From: an uncultured Oscillospiraceae bacterium
Lineage (GTDB): Bacteria; Bacillota; Clostridia; Oscillospirales; Oscillospiraceae
Length of the DNA stretch: 64,000 bases
Direction of reading: 5' to 3'
NCBI GenBank assembly: GCA_934591845.1
Contig: CAKTPO010000009.1
Coordinates: 1-64,000 of the forward strand
Shown: one piece after another, positions 8,900 to 17,987 of the stretch
Position numbering within the stretch: position 1 is the first letter of the stretch
How the letters are laid out: every line of letters starts with the position of its first letter
Made by a program: the position numbers and the translations under genes
The notes under the pieces: generated by a model
Databases searched by the model: none
What the model was told of the DNA's origin: nothing
Seen by the model: only the letters and a program-made list of their open reading frames with translations

Positions 8900-9733
8900 T
8901 TATTCCGTTTCCACGCCGATCATCAGGCTGCCCTTTTCCGCATAATAGCTGCAAAGGCCACCGGCGCAGTGGATCTGAATGTCCGCATTGGGATAGTCCT
9001 TCCGCAGGAATTCTTCAAAGCTCCGGGCAAGCTCCGGATTCTGCACGTGGGTCACCCGGATTTTGCCGCCACGATAACCGGCCTGCTCCATCTGCTCCAC
9101 CAGCTCTGCAGCGGCCCGCTTATCGCCCCGGGCTTTACCGATGGGAGACAGGGTCCCCTCCGGGCTGGCGGTGCCAATGACCCGGATGTTCATCACCCCT
9201 ACCGCTGCCGCCACCACCTTGCTGACCCGTCCGTTCTGGGCCAGATTGTGGAGGCTGTGGAGGCTGAAAAACAGTCGGGTCTTGCGCTGGTAGGCTTCCA
9301 TTTTCTCCACCACTTCCTCAAAGGACAGGCCTGCCTCTGTCAGCTCCCGCAGCTTTTCCAGCAGCAGCAAGCACTCCGGGCCGGTGGACAGGGAGTCAAA
9401 TACATGGATGTCCGTTTCCGGGTGCTCCTGCTGGTAAATCTCTCTGGCGGCCATGGCGGCATTGTAAGAGCCGGATAAGGCGCTGGTAATGGTCACAGCA
9501 TAGACCCGCTCTGCCCCCCGGTAGGCTTCCAGCCACTGGCCGATATTGGGACAGGCGGTATAGGACCGGCCCTTGTGCTCCCGCAGAGTCTCCAGCATTT
9601 CCGGCACATTGAGGCCTGCATCATCCCGGAAAGACTGGGTATCTGTTGCAATGGTCAGAGGCACCGCCTCAAAGGCAACACGGTCAAAGGTATATACATC
9701 GCAGGAGGAATCCGCAACAATTTTTGTCATCAT
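8900..9733 (-). CDS. DegV family fatty-acid-binding protein
   Basis: A 277-residue two-domain DegV protein. Characterised members bind a fatty acid (FakB) and present it to the FakA kinase for phospholipid synthesis. The start VADSSCDV, the Y-T-S-C-P-N substrate loop (SYTACPNIGQWLE), ITSALSGSYNAA and the SLSTGPE segment are typical. The ATG at 9733 is preceded by GGAG at six bases; the upstream in-frame sequence overlaps the promoter. No fakA gene is nearby. Confidence 0.9.
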   Translation of the reverse strand: MMTKIVADSSCDVYTFDRVAFEAVPLTIATDTQSFRDDAGLNVPEMLETLREHKGRSYTACPNIGQWLEAYRGAERVYAVTITSALSGSYNAAMAAREIYQQEHPETDIHVFDSLSTGPECLLLLEKLRELTEAGLSFEEVVEKMEAYQRKTRLFFSLHSLHNLAQNGRVSKVVAAAVGVMNIRVIGTASPEGTLSPIGKARGDKRAAAELVEQMEQAGYRGGKIRVTHVQNPELARSFEEFLRKDYPNADIQIHCAGGLCSYYAEKGSLMIGVETE

Positions 9734-9779
9734 AAAACGCTCCATTTCTTCAAATCGGGCATTACGCCTATACTTCTGT

Positions 9780-9808
9780 ATCATACCATCCATCACAGTG
9801 ACTGTCAA
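9780..9808 (-). promoter_or_regulatory. Sigma-A promoter of degV
   Basis: Minus-strand TTGACA (9803-9808) and TATGAT (9780-9785) with a 17-bp spacer, about 47 bases before the degV start. Confidence 0.75.
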
Positions 9809-9892
9809 TCGTTTTTCCCGCCCTTAGGAGGCATCCCCATTTATTCGCCGCAAAAATTCACAGTTTCTTCGCAAAAGATACGAAAACAGTTT

Positions 9893-9927
9893 AAAAACGC
9901 ACCCGTCCAAAAGCGGACGGGTGCGTT
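9893..9927 (-). terminator. Rho-independent terminator of the nucleoside ABC operon
   Basis: A 13-bp stem (9896-9908 with 9915-9927) is followed by TTTTT on the minus strand. It lies just after the last permease gene. Confidence 0.85.
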
Positions 9928-9931
9928 GGAT

Positions 9932-10876
9932 TTATCTCGTTCCCTTGTCGTAGGGGATGCCCTCGGCCTTGGGGGCACGGGACTTTTTGGAGGTAAAGGC
10001 CAGAACCACCAGGGAAATCACATAGGGCAGCATGTTATACACCACGCTGGGGATGTTCAGGGCCATCATAAAGCCCAGGCCGGAATAGACGTTGCCCAAA
10101 GCCCGGAGGAAGCCGAACAGCAGGGCCGCCAGGGCGATCTTCAAGGGGTGCCAGGCACCGAAAATCATAACGGCCAGAGCCAGGAAGCCGAAACCGGCCA
10201 CGCCGTTTTCAAATTTCCACAGGCTCACACCGGCGGTGATATACACGATGCCACCGAGGCCTCCAAGCAGACCGGAGATCAGCACACCGGCATAGCGCAT
10301 TTTGTAGACATTGATGCCCACGGAGTCTGCCGCCTGGGGATGCTCGCCGCAGGCCCGGAGCCGCAGACCGAACCGGGTCTTATACAGGGCCACATAGGAC
10401 ACGGCCAGACATACCAGGGCCAGCACCATGAACCAGTTGAATTCAAAATTCCCCAGCCGTACCACAAACAAATCCTTGGCCTGGGTATAAACAATGTCGG
10501 AAGATACGTCATTGCCCCCGGAGGCGGCGGTGTTCATGGCTTTCACTGCCACGGTGGCACCGGCGGTGGCCAGCATGTTCATGGCCGTGCCGGTAATGGT
10601 CTGGTCCGCCTTAAACTGAATGGCCGCCACTGCCAGAAGCAGGGAGAAAATCAAGCCAAACAGGGCGCTGGTCAGCACCGTCAGGCTGACCATGGCAAAG
10701 GCCCCCACAGAAACCGGCAGGAACTTCATAACCAATGCACCACCCAGGGCACCGATGACCATAATACCTTCCAAACCGATGTTGATAACACCGCTGCGCT
10801 CGGCAAAACAGCCGCCCAGGGCCACCAGCATCAGAACAGAGGCAAAAATCAGAGTATATTGCAGCAGAAGGATCAT
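9932..10876 (-). CDS. ABC transporter permease, nucleoside (NupQ-like)
   Basis: A 314-residue polytopic membrane permease of the BPD_transp_2 family, the second permease of the purine-nucleoside/BMP-type importers. About eight to ten hydrophobic segments are visible. The conserved GVINIGLEGIMVIGALGG loop (residues ~28-45) is the family signature, and GLRLRACGEHPQAADSVGI near residue 170 is the cytoplasmic coupling region. The ATG overlaps the stop of the preceding permease by four bases. Substrate is inferred from family only. Confidence 0.88.
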   Translation of the reverse strand: MILLLQYTLIFASVLMLVALGGCFAERSGVINIGLEGIMVIGALGGALVMKFLPVSVGAFAMVSLTVLTSALFGLIFSLLLAVAAIQFKADQTITGTAMNMLATAGATVAVKAMNTAASGGNDVSSDIVYTQAKDLFVVRLGNFEFNWFMVLALVCLAVSYVALYKTRFGLRLRACGEHPQAADSVGINVYKMRYAGVLISGLLGGLGGIVYITAGVSLWKFENGVAGFGFLALAVMIFGAWHPLKIALAALLFGFLRALGNVYSGLGFMMALNIPSVVYNMLPYVISLVVLAFTSKKSRAPKAEGIPYDKGTR

Positions 10877-12012
10877 TTCTCCTGGCCTCCTTCCTTATTT
10901 TCAGCAGCCAGGGCCGCTTTCTTTTCGTCATTTGCCCGGATGCGGTTCTGGATGAACAGCTTGAAGAAGGCCACAAAGGCGCACAGATAGATGATGAGGC
11001 TGGAAATCAAGCTGGAAATCTGGGAGCAGTACACCTGCAGATCCACATTGCCGCCGCCGGTGGTGATATACTGGATGAAGAATGCGGAGAGAATGGAGCC
11101 GATGGGGCTCAGGCCTCCCAGGAAGGCCACGGCGATACCGTTAAAGCCCATGCCGGGGACAGCAGAAACGGTGGTCTCCCAGTCCTCGATACCGGTAAGG
11201 AACAGCAGTCCCGCACCCATACCGGCCAGTGCGCCGGAAATGAGCATGGTGGTGATGATGTTCCGGTCTTCCTTCATACCGGCGTACCGGGCAGCGTTGT
11301 AGTTGTTGCCGGTGGCTTTCAGCTCATAGCCGAATTTGGTCTTGTTCAGCACCACCCAGACCAGGATCGCCATGATGACCGCCAGAGGAATGGCGATGGT
11401 CACGCTCTTTTCATTATTGAAGAACCGTTCCAGGCCGATCCGGGGCAGCAGGGCGGAGGGATTCGTTGCCTGCAGGCCCTTGGTATAGGGGCTGGTGGGG
11501 CTTTTCACGGTGCCCAGGATCAGGTTTGTCAGATACAGGGTGATCCAGTTGAGCATGATGCCGGAAATGACCACGTTTACATTGCACTTGGTTTTGAGCA
11601 CACCGCAGACCGCACCCAGCAGGGCCGCTGCCACCATGCCGATGAGCAGGCAGGGAAGCCAGGGCAGGTTCCAGGCCAGGGCAGCATACAGGCACCCGCA
11701 GGCACCGGCCACATACTGACCGGCCACACCGATATTGAACATGCCGACCTTGTAGGCAAAGAGCACAGACAACGCACACATCAGCAGCGGGACGGTCCGG
11801 GTCAGAGTCTGGCCACAATATTTGAGCATCAGCTTTCCGGGGTAATTAAAGAAGCTTTTCATCACTGCGGTAATGGCCCGCCAGGCACCGCTGGGTTCAA
11901 TGAGCAGCAGTGCGATATAGCCCACCAGCAGACCGCCCAGAACGCAGACCAGGGAGGCCAGCAGGGTCTGGAAGCTCTCGGAGCGGATCAGGGATTTTTT
12001 CTCGTTTTTCAC
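10873..12012 (-). CDS. ABC transporter permease, nucleoside (NupP-like)
   Basis: A 379-residue membrane permease, first of the pair in the same importer. Features are multiple transmembrane helices, the FNIGVAGQYVAGA motif near residue 92 and the GYELKATGNNYNAARYAGM coupling helix near 230. It starts at GTG (12012), seven to eight bases after AAGGAGGG, and this GTG overlaps the ATPase stop (GTGA). The N-terminus has about 15 basic/polar residues before the first helix. Confidence 0.88.
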   Translation of the reverse strand: MKNEKKSLIRSESFQTLLASLVCVLGGLLVGYIALLLIEPSGAWRAITAVMKSFFNYPGKLMLKYCGQTLTRTVPLLMCALSVLFAYKVGMFNIGVAGQYVAGACGCLYAALAWNLPWLPCLLIGMVAAALLGAVCGVLKTKCNVNVVISGIMLNWITLYLTNLILGTVKSPTSPYTKGLQATNPSALLPRIGLERFFNNEKSVTIAIPLAVIMAILVWVVLNKTKFGYELKATGNNYNAARYAGMKEDRNIITTMLISGALAGMGAGLLFLTGIEDWETTVSAVPGMGFNGIAVAFLGGLSPIGSILSAFFIQYITTGGGNVDLQVYCSQISSLISSLIIYLCAFVAFFKLFIQNRIRANDEKKAALAAENKEGGQEK

Positions 12013-13547
12013 TGCTTACCCTCCTTCTTTGCGCCGGCCATATACAGGCCCAGCTCCTCTACGGTAGTGGTCTTGGGGTCCAGCTCGCCCACGATCTCAC
12101 CCTCGTACATCACAAGGATGCGGTCGGAAACGGTCATGACCTCGTCCAGTTCCAGGGACACCAGCAGCACCGCTTTCCCCTCATCCCGCTGGGCCACGAT
12201 CTGCTTGTGGATATACTCAATGGCACCTACGTCCAGGCCACGGGTGGGCTGGACGGCAATGAGCAGCTGGGGATCTTTGTCGATTTCCCGGGCGATAATG
12301 GCCTTCTGCTGGTTGCCGCCGGACATGGCCCGGGTCACGGTAATGGGGCCCTGGCCGCTGCGGACATCGTACTGGTCGATGAGCCGCTGGGCATAGGCGC
12401 GGATGTTCTTCTGCCGCAGGAAGCCCGCCTTATTGGTAAATTCCGGCTCAAAGTACCGCTGCAATACCAGGTTTTCTTCCAAAGTGTAGTCCAGCACCAG
12501 ACCGTGCTTGTGCCGGTCTTCGGGGATGTGGCTCATGCCCATAAGGGAGCGCTTGCGGATGGGGGCATGGGTAATGTCCTTGCCCAGCATGGTGATGGTT
12601 CCCCCGTTCACCGGCTCCAGACCGGAAATGCCGAATACCAACTCGCTCTGGCCGTTGCCGTCAATACCCGCAATACAGACGATCTCCCCGGCGTGGACCT
12701 GGAAAGAGACATTCTTTACAGCGTTGTTCTTATGGACCTTGGAGGCCACCGTCAGGTTTTCCACATCCAGCACCACGTCACCGGGGGTACTGGGCTTTTT
12801 CTGGACGGCAAACTCCACGTCACGACCCACCATCATCCGGGAAAGCTCCGCCTTGGTGGTATTGGGAATGTCAACGGTGCCGATATACTTGCCCTTGCGC
12901 AGGACTGAGCAGCGGTCCGCCACCTCCATGATCTCATTGAGCTTGTGGGAGATAAAGAGGATGGATTTTCCCTCTGCCGCCAGATTCTTCATAATTTGCA
13001 GCAGTTCCTCAATTTCCTGAGGGGTCAGCACGGCGGTGGGCTCGTCAAAAATCAGAATTTCATTGTCCCGGTAGAGCATTTTGAGGATCTCGGTACGCTG
13101 CTGCATACCAACGGAAATATCCTCAACCAGCGCGTCGGGGTTTACTTGCAGCCCATACTGCTGGGACAGGGCCATGACCTTCTGCCGGGCCTGTTCCCGC
13201 TGCAAAAAGCCGTTTTTGGTGTCTTCCACGCCCAAAATAATGTTATCCAGAACGGAGAAGCATTCTACCAGCTTAAAGTGCTGATGCACCATGCCGATTC
13301 CCAGGGCGTTGGCATCGTTGGGGTTGTTGATCGTCACTTCCACGCCGTTTTTGCGGATCACGCCCTCCTCTGCCTGATACAGGCCAAAGAGGACACTCAT
13401 CAGCGTAGATTTTCCCGCACCGTTTTCGCCCAGCAGCGCATGAATTTCTCCTTTTCTCAGCTGGAGCGTCACATTGTCATTGGCAATGATTCCGGGAAAC
13501 CGTTTGGTGATGTTCACCATCTCGATTGCATAAGGTGTCTCTTGCAA
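12009..13547 (-). CDS. ABC transporter ATP-binding protein, nucleoside (NupO-like)
   Basis: A 512-residue protein with two tandem ABC domains that powers import through the two downstream permeases. The first domain has Walker A GENGAGKSTL (residue ~41) and a divergent signature (ISVGMQQR). The second has the degenerate Walker A GIDGNGQSEL and signature MSGGNQQK, the asymmetric pattern of sugar/nucleoside ATPases. I place the start at the TTG at 13547 because AAGGAGGT is about seven bases away; ATGs at 13574-13583 have none. Operon order is ATPase-permease-permease. No BMP lipoprotein gene is adjacent. Confidence 0.88.
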   Translation of the reverse strand: MQETPYAIEMVNITKRFPGIIANDNVTLQLRKGEIHALLGENGAGKSTLMSVLFGLYQAEEGVIRKNGVEVTINNPNDANALGIGMVHQHFKLVECFSVLDNIILGVEDTKNGFLQREQARQKVMALSQQYGLQVNPDALVEDISVGMQQRTEILKMLYRDNEILIFDEPTAVLTPQEIEELLQIMKNLAAEGKSILFISHKLNEIMEVADRCSVLRKGKYIGTVDIPNTTKAELSRMMVGRDVEFAVQKKPSTPGDVVLDVENLTVASKVHKNNAVKNVSFQVHAGEIVCIAGIDGNGQSELVFGISGLEPVNGGTITMLGKDITHAPIRKRSLMGMSHIPEDRHKHGLVLDYTLEENLVLQRYFEPEFTNKAGFLRQKNIRAYAQRLIDQYDVRSGQGPITVTRAMSGGNQQKAIIAREIDKDPQLLIAVQPTRGLDVGAIEYIHKQIVAQRDEGKAVLLVSLELDEVMTVSDRILVMYEGEIVGELDPKTTTVEELGLYMAGAKKEGKQ

Positions 13548-13625
13548 TCCAATTACCTCCTTCTCCGTTCTCATCGTCGGCATGAAAACTCCGCCGATCT
13601 CTGTAAAACGATATGTACGTTTGTA

Positions 13626-13654
13626 TTATACACAATAGCCACAGAAATTTCAAA
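13626..13654 (-). promoter_or_regulatory. Sigma-A promoter of the nucleoside ABC operon
   Basis: Minus-strand TTGAAA (13649-13654) and TATAAT (13626-13631), spacer 17 bp, about 80 bases before the ATPase start. Confidence 0.75.
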
Positions 13655-13825
13655 TAGAATTCTGTAGAAATTGCAATTATTTTACATAAAATTGAACAAA
13701 CGGGAAAACCTGTATAAACAAGCCCGAAAGGAACCCAGCCCAGGCACAGGGAAGGCGGAGAAGGGGCGACATTGTCGTTCAATATTGGCAACGGAGTATG
13801 TGGATTAGTTGAAAGTTATTTTTTG

Positions 13826-14090
13826 AATTGACAATGGACAATTGACAATTGACAACTTTTGCGGGACGGACGTTTTATTTTTGCAATCGCTGTTTGTACA
13901 ATAGAACACGCCACCCTCATTGGGTATACCCTGGTTGAAAACGTGTACCAATCAGCGAAACCGTAGGGAACGGCCTATGTGCCGTTCCGCACCCGAAAGC
14001 ACGGAACGGTTCCCGATAAAAACCAGCCACGTCCCCCCATATGTCATTCCGACCGTAGCGTTAGCGGAGCGGAGGAATCCACCACGTGGC
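13826..14090 (+). repeat. Intergenic mosaic repeat array, copy A
   Basis: This gene-free block holds three modules. Four heptamers lie at 13826-13853 (AATTGAC, AATGGAC, AATTGAC, AATTGAC). A 51-base segment at 13948-13998, identical to 21248-21298, contains the palindrome GGAACGGC-6-GCCGTTCC at 13967-13988. A module running from ATGTCATTCCGACCG to ATCCACCACGTGG follows at 14041-14089. The same modules recur at 21.1-21.9 kb and 47.4-47.7 kb. No transposase or inverted terminal ends are seen. The remaining bases 13655-13825 hold nothing recognisable. Confidence 0.85.
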
Positions 14091-14110
14091 AAAAAGCACC
14101 CCAAACACGC

Positions 14111-14160
14111 AAAAACAGGAAGCACATCTTGCCGAATTTCTTCGGCAGGACATGCTTCCT
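14111..14160 (-). terminator. Large hairpin terminator of the GGGtGRT operon
   Basis: Outer arms AGGAAGCA (14117-14124) and TGCTTCCT (14153-14160) enclose an inner stem TGCCGAA/TTCGGCA, and TTTTT follows on the minus strand. It lies about 60 bases after the GGGtGRT stop. Confidence 0.75.
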
Positions 14161-14221
14161 CGCTTCATTTTTGCGAAAAGTGGGGTTTGAACTTTTGAGG
14201 TTCAAAAGTAGGGGCTTAACC

Positions 14222-15223
14222 TTACTTCTTCAGCGCTTCCTCAACAGCAACGGCTACGCTAACGGTAGCGCCGACCATGGGGTTGTTGCCCATCCCTAAG
14301 AAGCCCATCATTTCAACGTGGGCGGGGACGGAGGAGGAGCCGGCGAACTGGGCGTCGGAGTGCATACGGCCCATGGTGTCGGTCATGCCGTAGGAAGCGG
14401 GACCGGCGGCCATGTTGTCAGGATGCAGGGTACGGCCCGTGCCGCCACCGGAGGCCACGGAGAAGTACTTCTTGCCCTGCTCGATGCATTCCTTCTTGTA
14501 GGTGCCGGCAACGGGGTGCTGGAACCGGGTGGGGTTGGTGGAGTTGCCGGTGATGGAAACGTCCACGCCCTCGTGGTGCATGATGGCAACGCCCTCACGG
14601 ACATCGTCGGCACCGAAGCAGCGGACGGCGGCCCGCTCGCCATCGGAATACTTGTACTCCTTGACGATGGTCAGCTCGCCGGTGTAGTAATCAAACTTGG
14701 TCTGCACGTAGGTGAAGCCGTTGATCCGGGAAATGATCTGAGCGGCATCCTTGCCCAGACCGTTCAGGATGACCCGCAGGGGCTCCTTCCGGGCCTTGTT
14801 GGCGGAACGGGCAATGCCGATGGCACCTTCGGCAGCGGCGAAGGACTCGTGACCGGCCAGGAAAGCGAAGCACTTGGTCTCATCCCGCAGCAGCATGGCA
14901 CCCAGGTTGCCGTGGCCCAGACCGACCTTCCGGTCTTCGGCTACGGAGCCGTCAATGCAGAAAGCCTGCAGGCCGATGCCGATGGCCTCGGCAGCCTCTG
15001 CGGCGTTCTTGACGTTCTTCTTCAGAGCGATGGCAGCGCCCACGGTGTAGGCCCAGCAAGCATTCTCAAAGCAGATGGGCTGAATGTTCTTGACGATCTC
15101 ATAGGGATCGAAGCCCTTGGCCTGGCAGATCTCGCGGCATTCCTCCACGGAGGAGATACCATACTGGGCGAGGACGCCATTGATCTTGTCAATTCTTCTT
15201 TCGTAACTTTCAAACAAAGCCAT
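14222..15223 (-). CDS. GGGtGRT protein
   Basis: A 333-residue protein of the GGGtGRT family, named for a motif that is present here as GGGTGRTLHPDN near residue 258. Members occur in anaerobes next to a NifU-like Fe-S scaffold gene and are of unproven biochemical function. That neighbour is also present here, 15 bases upstream. The protein is soluble, rich in glycine and alanine, with conserved segments around MHHEGVDVSITGNSTNP and MGNNPMVGATVSVA. AGGAGG lies eight bases before the ATG. A role in Fe-S cluster handling is an inference from the fixed gene pairing. Confidence 0.9.
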   Translation of the reverse strand: MALFESYERRIDKINGVLAQYGISSVEECREICQAKGFDPYEIVKNIQPICFENACWAYTVGAAIALKKNVKNAAEAAEAIGIGLQAFCIDGSVAEDRKVGLGHGNLGAMLLRDETKCFAFLAGHESFAAAEGAIGIARSANKARKEPLRVILNGLGKDAAQIISRINGFTYVQTKFDYYTGELTIVKEYKYSDGERAAVRCFGADDVREGVAIMHHEGVDVSITGNSTNPTRFQHPVAGTYKKECIEQGKKYFSVASGGGTGRTLHPDNMAAGPASYGMTDTMGRMHSDAQFAGSSSVPAHVEMMGFLGMGNNPMVGATVSVAVAVEEALKK

Positions 15224-15238
15224 TGTTTCGTCCTCCTC

Positions 15239-15931
15239 TTATTCCTGCCGGGGGTCGATATACTTGGGGGCGTTGTCAAAACGACCGTAGTGACCCATAG
15301 CCTTCTTGTAGGCGGTGTTGGCATCGTCGCCCTTCTTCATGAAGTCCATCATCTTGCCCAGGTTGACGAACTCGTAGCCGATGATCAGGTTCTCCTCATC
15401 CAGAGCTACACGGGTAACATAGCCTTCGGCCATTTCCAGATAACGGGGGCCCTTGGCCTTGGTGGCAAACATGGTGCCAACCTGGCTGCGCAGGCCCTTG
15501 CCCAGGTCTTCCAGAGAAGCACCCACAACCAGGCCGCCCTCGGAGAACGCGGACTGGCTGCGGCCATAGACGATCTGCAGGAACAGCTCCCGCATAGCGG
15601 TGTTGATGGCGTCGCACACCAGGTCGGTGTTCAGGGCTTCCAGAATGGTCTTGCCGATCAGAATCTCGGCGGCCATGGCGGCGGAGTGGGTCATGCCGGA
15701 GCAGCCGATGGTCTCCACCAGAGCCTCCTCAATGACGCCTTCCTTGATGTTCAGGGTCAGCTTGCAGGCACCCTGCTGAGGCGCACACCAGCCGATGCCG
15801 TGGGTAAAGCCGCTGATGTCCTTGATCTCCTTGGCCTGTACCCACTTACCTTCTTCGGGAATGGGAGCGGGGCCGTGGTAGGCACCCTTAGCCACGGAGC
15901 ACATATTCTGTACTTCTGCACTGTAAATCAT
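15239..15931 (-). CDS. Iron-sulfur cluster assembly scaffold-like protein (GGGtGRT-associated)
   Basis: A 230-residue NifU-N/IscU-like protein, probably a scaffold on which Fe-S clusters are formed or held. Cysteines sit at GWCAPQQGAC (residues ~50-58) and TIGCSGMTH (~80), the positions expected for cluster ligands in this subfamily; the canonical third IscU cysteine is not obvious. The ATG at 15931 is seven bases after AAAGGAAA. The longer frame upstream would run through the promoter. It is the first gene of a two-gene operon with the GGGtGRT protein. Confidence 0.85.
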   Translation of the reverse strand: MIYSAEVQNMCSVAKGAYHGPAPIPEEGKWVQAKEIKDISGFTHGIGWCAPQQGACKLTLNIKEGVIEEALVETIGCSGMTHSAAMAAEILIGKTILEALNTDLVCDAINTAMRELFLQIVYGRSQSAFSEGGLVVGASLEDLGKGLRSQVGTMFATKAKGPRYLEMAEGYVTRVALDEENLIIGYEFVNLGKMMDFMKKGDDANTAYKKAMGHYGRFDNAPKYIDPRQE

Positions 15932-16034
15932 GGCAAATTTCCTTTCTTCAAAAGGCGTTTTCCGCCTTCTTTTGATGTTCCGGAAAATGCTGCGCAGAGA
16001 GAGGCTCTGCAAATCCCCAACAATTTCCGCACCT

Positions 16035-16063
16035 ATTATACATAACCCCATGAAAATTGTCAA
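16035..16063 (-). promoter_or_regulatory. Consensus sigma-A promoter of the Fe-S scaffold/GGGtGRT operon
   Basis: Minus-strand TTGACA (16058-16063) and TATAAT (16035-16040) with a 17-bp spacer. The leader to the first ATG is about 100 bases. Confidence 0.85.
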
Positions 16064-16218
16064 TGAAATTCGATACAAAAATACCTGTTCCCGTTAAGCG
16101 TGTTTCTTTTGGGCCGATTTCCTTTCTTTTCCAGTATGGCAGAAGCTTTTTCGGTCAAACTAGCCCCGTAACGGCCGGACGTTTCAATATAATAAAGCAA
16201 AGATTTGGAGGAACCCTT

Positions 16219-16383
16219 ATGAGCTGTCATGCGAACAAAAGCATTGAATGCACCGTACAGCAGTGCGCCAACCACTGCCCCGACCAGAACTACTGCTCCC
16301 TGGACTGCATCAGTGTCGGCACCCATGAACTAAACCCCACCGTATCTGAATGCACCGACTGCAAATCCTTCCACAGAAAATAA
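16219..16383 (+). CDS. DUF1540 domain-containing small protein
   Basis: A 54-residue cysteine-rich protein of the DUF1540 family. Cysteines at CHANKSIECTVQQCANHC, YCSLDCI and ECTDC suggest metal or Fe-S binding. Function is unknown; such proteins are common in Clostridia, often as one or several copies. The ATG at 16219 follows GGAGGA by six bases; the longer in-frame reading upstream overlaps the divergent promoter. Confidence 0.85.
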   Translation: MSCHANKSIECTVQQCANHCPDQNYCSLDCISVGTHELNPTVSECTDCKSFHRK

Positions 16384-16392
16384 CCGGGTCAT

Positions 16393-16424
16393 CCCAAGGG
16401 GCGGATTTTTCTCCGCTCCTTGGG
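16393..16424 (+). terminator. Probable terminator after the DUF1540 gene
   Basis: CCCAAGG-GGCGG pairs with CCGC-TCCTTGGG around an AT-rich loop. The T-run is weak. Confidence 0.5.
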
Positions 16425-16452
16425 AAATTTTGGATTGTCCCCCTGGTTTTTC

Positions 16453-16481
16453 TTGACGAATGGGTGCATTTTCGGTATGAT
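16453..16481 (+). promoter_or_regulatory. Promoter of the HtrA-like protease
   Basis: TTGACG (16453-16458) and TATGAT (16476-16481) are separated by 17 bp, 35 bases before the start codon. Confidence 0.7.
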
Positions 16482-16516
16482 GGAGGAAGAATTTCCAGAA
16501 TACAGGAGGAAACGCG

Positions 16517-17926
16517 ATGTGCAGCGAAGATCCGTCCATGAATACACAGCCGGAAGCTGAGGAAGCCGGTCTTCCCCAGGAAGAGTCCCCCCAGGAAGCA
16601 GCGGCTTCCTCCAAGCCCTCTCCCTATGACCATTCTCCCTTTGAGTCCCCCTTTGCGGCGGCTTCCGCCCCGCCCCAGGCTCCGAAAAAGCACCCAGTTC
16701 CCCGCAAGCCGGTTTTAAGCTATGTCCTTGCTGCGGGAATTCTCCTCGGCTCCTGCGGCCTTACCTATACCTTTGCGGTTCAGAACGCCCGGGCCGCCGG
16801 GAAACAGGAGTGCGCCGCCCTGCGCCAACAGGTGGACGCGCTGCAGCGGCAAATCCAGGCCCTGCCCTCTGACGGCATTTCCCGCTCCGGCAGCTTCACC
16901 CAGCCCCAGGAGGGACTGACCCCCGCCCAGGTCTACGCCAAAAACGTGGGCAGCGTGGTGGCCATCTCCTGCGACTCCGACCTGACTGTCGGGGGCCAGT
17001 CCATCCGTTCCACCGTAACAGGCTCCGGCTTTATTCTGACCGAGGACGGCTATGTGGTGACCAACTACCATGTGGTCGAGCAGGCCAGCACCATTACCGT
17101 TACCACCCAGACCAAGGACGAATACACCGCTAAGCTTGTGGGCCACGACTCTACGGCAGACATGGCACTGCTGAAAGTGGAGGCCCAGGAGCTTCCCGCC
17201 GTAACCCTGGGCAGCAGCTCCCAGCTGATCATCGGGGACATGGTGGTGGCCATTGGCAACCCCCTGGGTACCCTCAGTGCCACCCAGACCGTGGGCTATA
17301 TCAGCGGCATCAACCGGGAGGTCAATACAGACCGGAACGTGACCAACATGCTCCAAACCGATGCCGCCATCAACTCTGGCAACTCCGGCGGCCCCCTGTT
17401 CAACATGCGGGGGGAAGTGGTGGGCATCATCACCGCCAAGTATTCCGGCAGCTCCTCCTCCGGTGCCTCCATTGAGGGCATTGGCTTTGCCATTCCCATT
17501 GACGATCTCAAACGGGGCCTGGAAGATTTGCAGACCCAGGGCTATATTCGCTCCGCCTACCTGGGCATTACCGGCATGGATGTGAGCCAGGAGGCCGTCA
17601 GCGTCTACGGTCTTCCCGGCGGTGCTTACGTGGATTCCGTAGCCAAGAACGGCCCCGCGGAACAGGCCGGTGTGGAGCCAAAGGACATTATCATCCGGCT
17701 GGGCAATACAAAAATCGACAGTTTTAACGCGCTTGCCCGGACACTGCGGAATTTCGCCCCGGGGGACGAAACCACCCTGACGGTCTATCGCAGCGGCAAG
17801 GAACTGACGTTTTCCATCACCCTGGGCGAAAAGCCCCGGGAGGAAGACAACGCTGCCGCCCAAACCATGCCCTCTGAGGGGGATTTTGAAGAGTGGTTCC
17901 GGTATTTTAACGGCGAGAAACCCTAA
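16517..17926 (+). CDS. HtrA/DegP-like trypsin-like serine protease with PDZ domain
   Basis: A 469-residue membrane-anchored S1C protease for quality control of exported proteins. Order: a proline-rich cytoplasmic N-terminus (1-70), one transmembrane segment (~72-92, VLSYVLAAGILLGSCGLTY), a short coiled region, the protease domain (~130-330) with His in TNYHVV, Asp in STADMALLKV and Ser in NSGNSGGPL, then one PDZ domain (~340-430). AGGAGG is seven bases before the ATG. It occupies the position upstream of spo0A where many endospore formers carry spoIVB, another PDZ serine protease. Confidence 0.93.
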   Translation: MCSEDPSMNTQPEAEEAGLPQEESPQEAAASSKPSPYDHSPFESPFAAASAPPQAPKKHPVPRKPVLSYVLAAGILLGSCGLTYTFAVQNARAAGKQECAALRQQVDALQRQIQALPSDGISRSGSFTQPQEGLTPAQVYAKNVGSVVAISCDSDLTVGGQSIRSTVTGSGFILTEDGYVVTNYHVVEQASTITVTTQTKDEYTAKLVGHDSTADMALLKVEAQELPAVTLGSSSQLIIGDMVVAIGNPLGTLSATQTVGYISGINREVNTDRNVTNMLQTDAAINSGNSGGPLFNMRGEVVGIITAKYSGSSSSGASIEGIGFAIPIDDLKRGLEDLQTQGYIRSAYLGITGMDVSQEAVSVYGLPGGAYVDSVAKNGPAEQAGVEPKDIIIRLGNTKIDSFNALARTLRNFAPGDETTLTVYRSGKELTFSITLGEKPREEDNAAAQTMPSEGDFEEWFRYFNGEKP

Positions 17927-17987
17927 GAAGCCTTTTGCGCATCCCGCCGGTTCCGCAACCTTTCCAGGGAAACCGGAGGTTAGAATT

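Noticed and set aside
14318..16045. Long plus-strand frame (575 codons) opposite the GGGtGRT/scaffold genes.
   Set aside because: Antisense shadow. It has Gly/Val-rich composition and no ribosome site, and the minus-strand genes are unmistakable.
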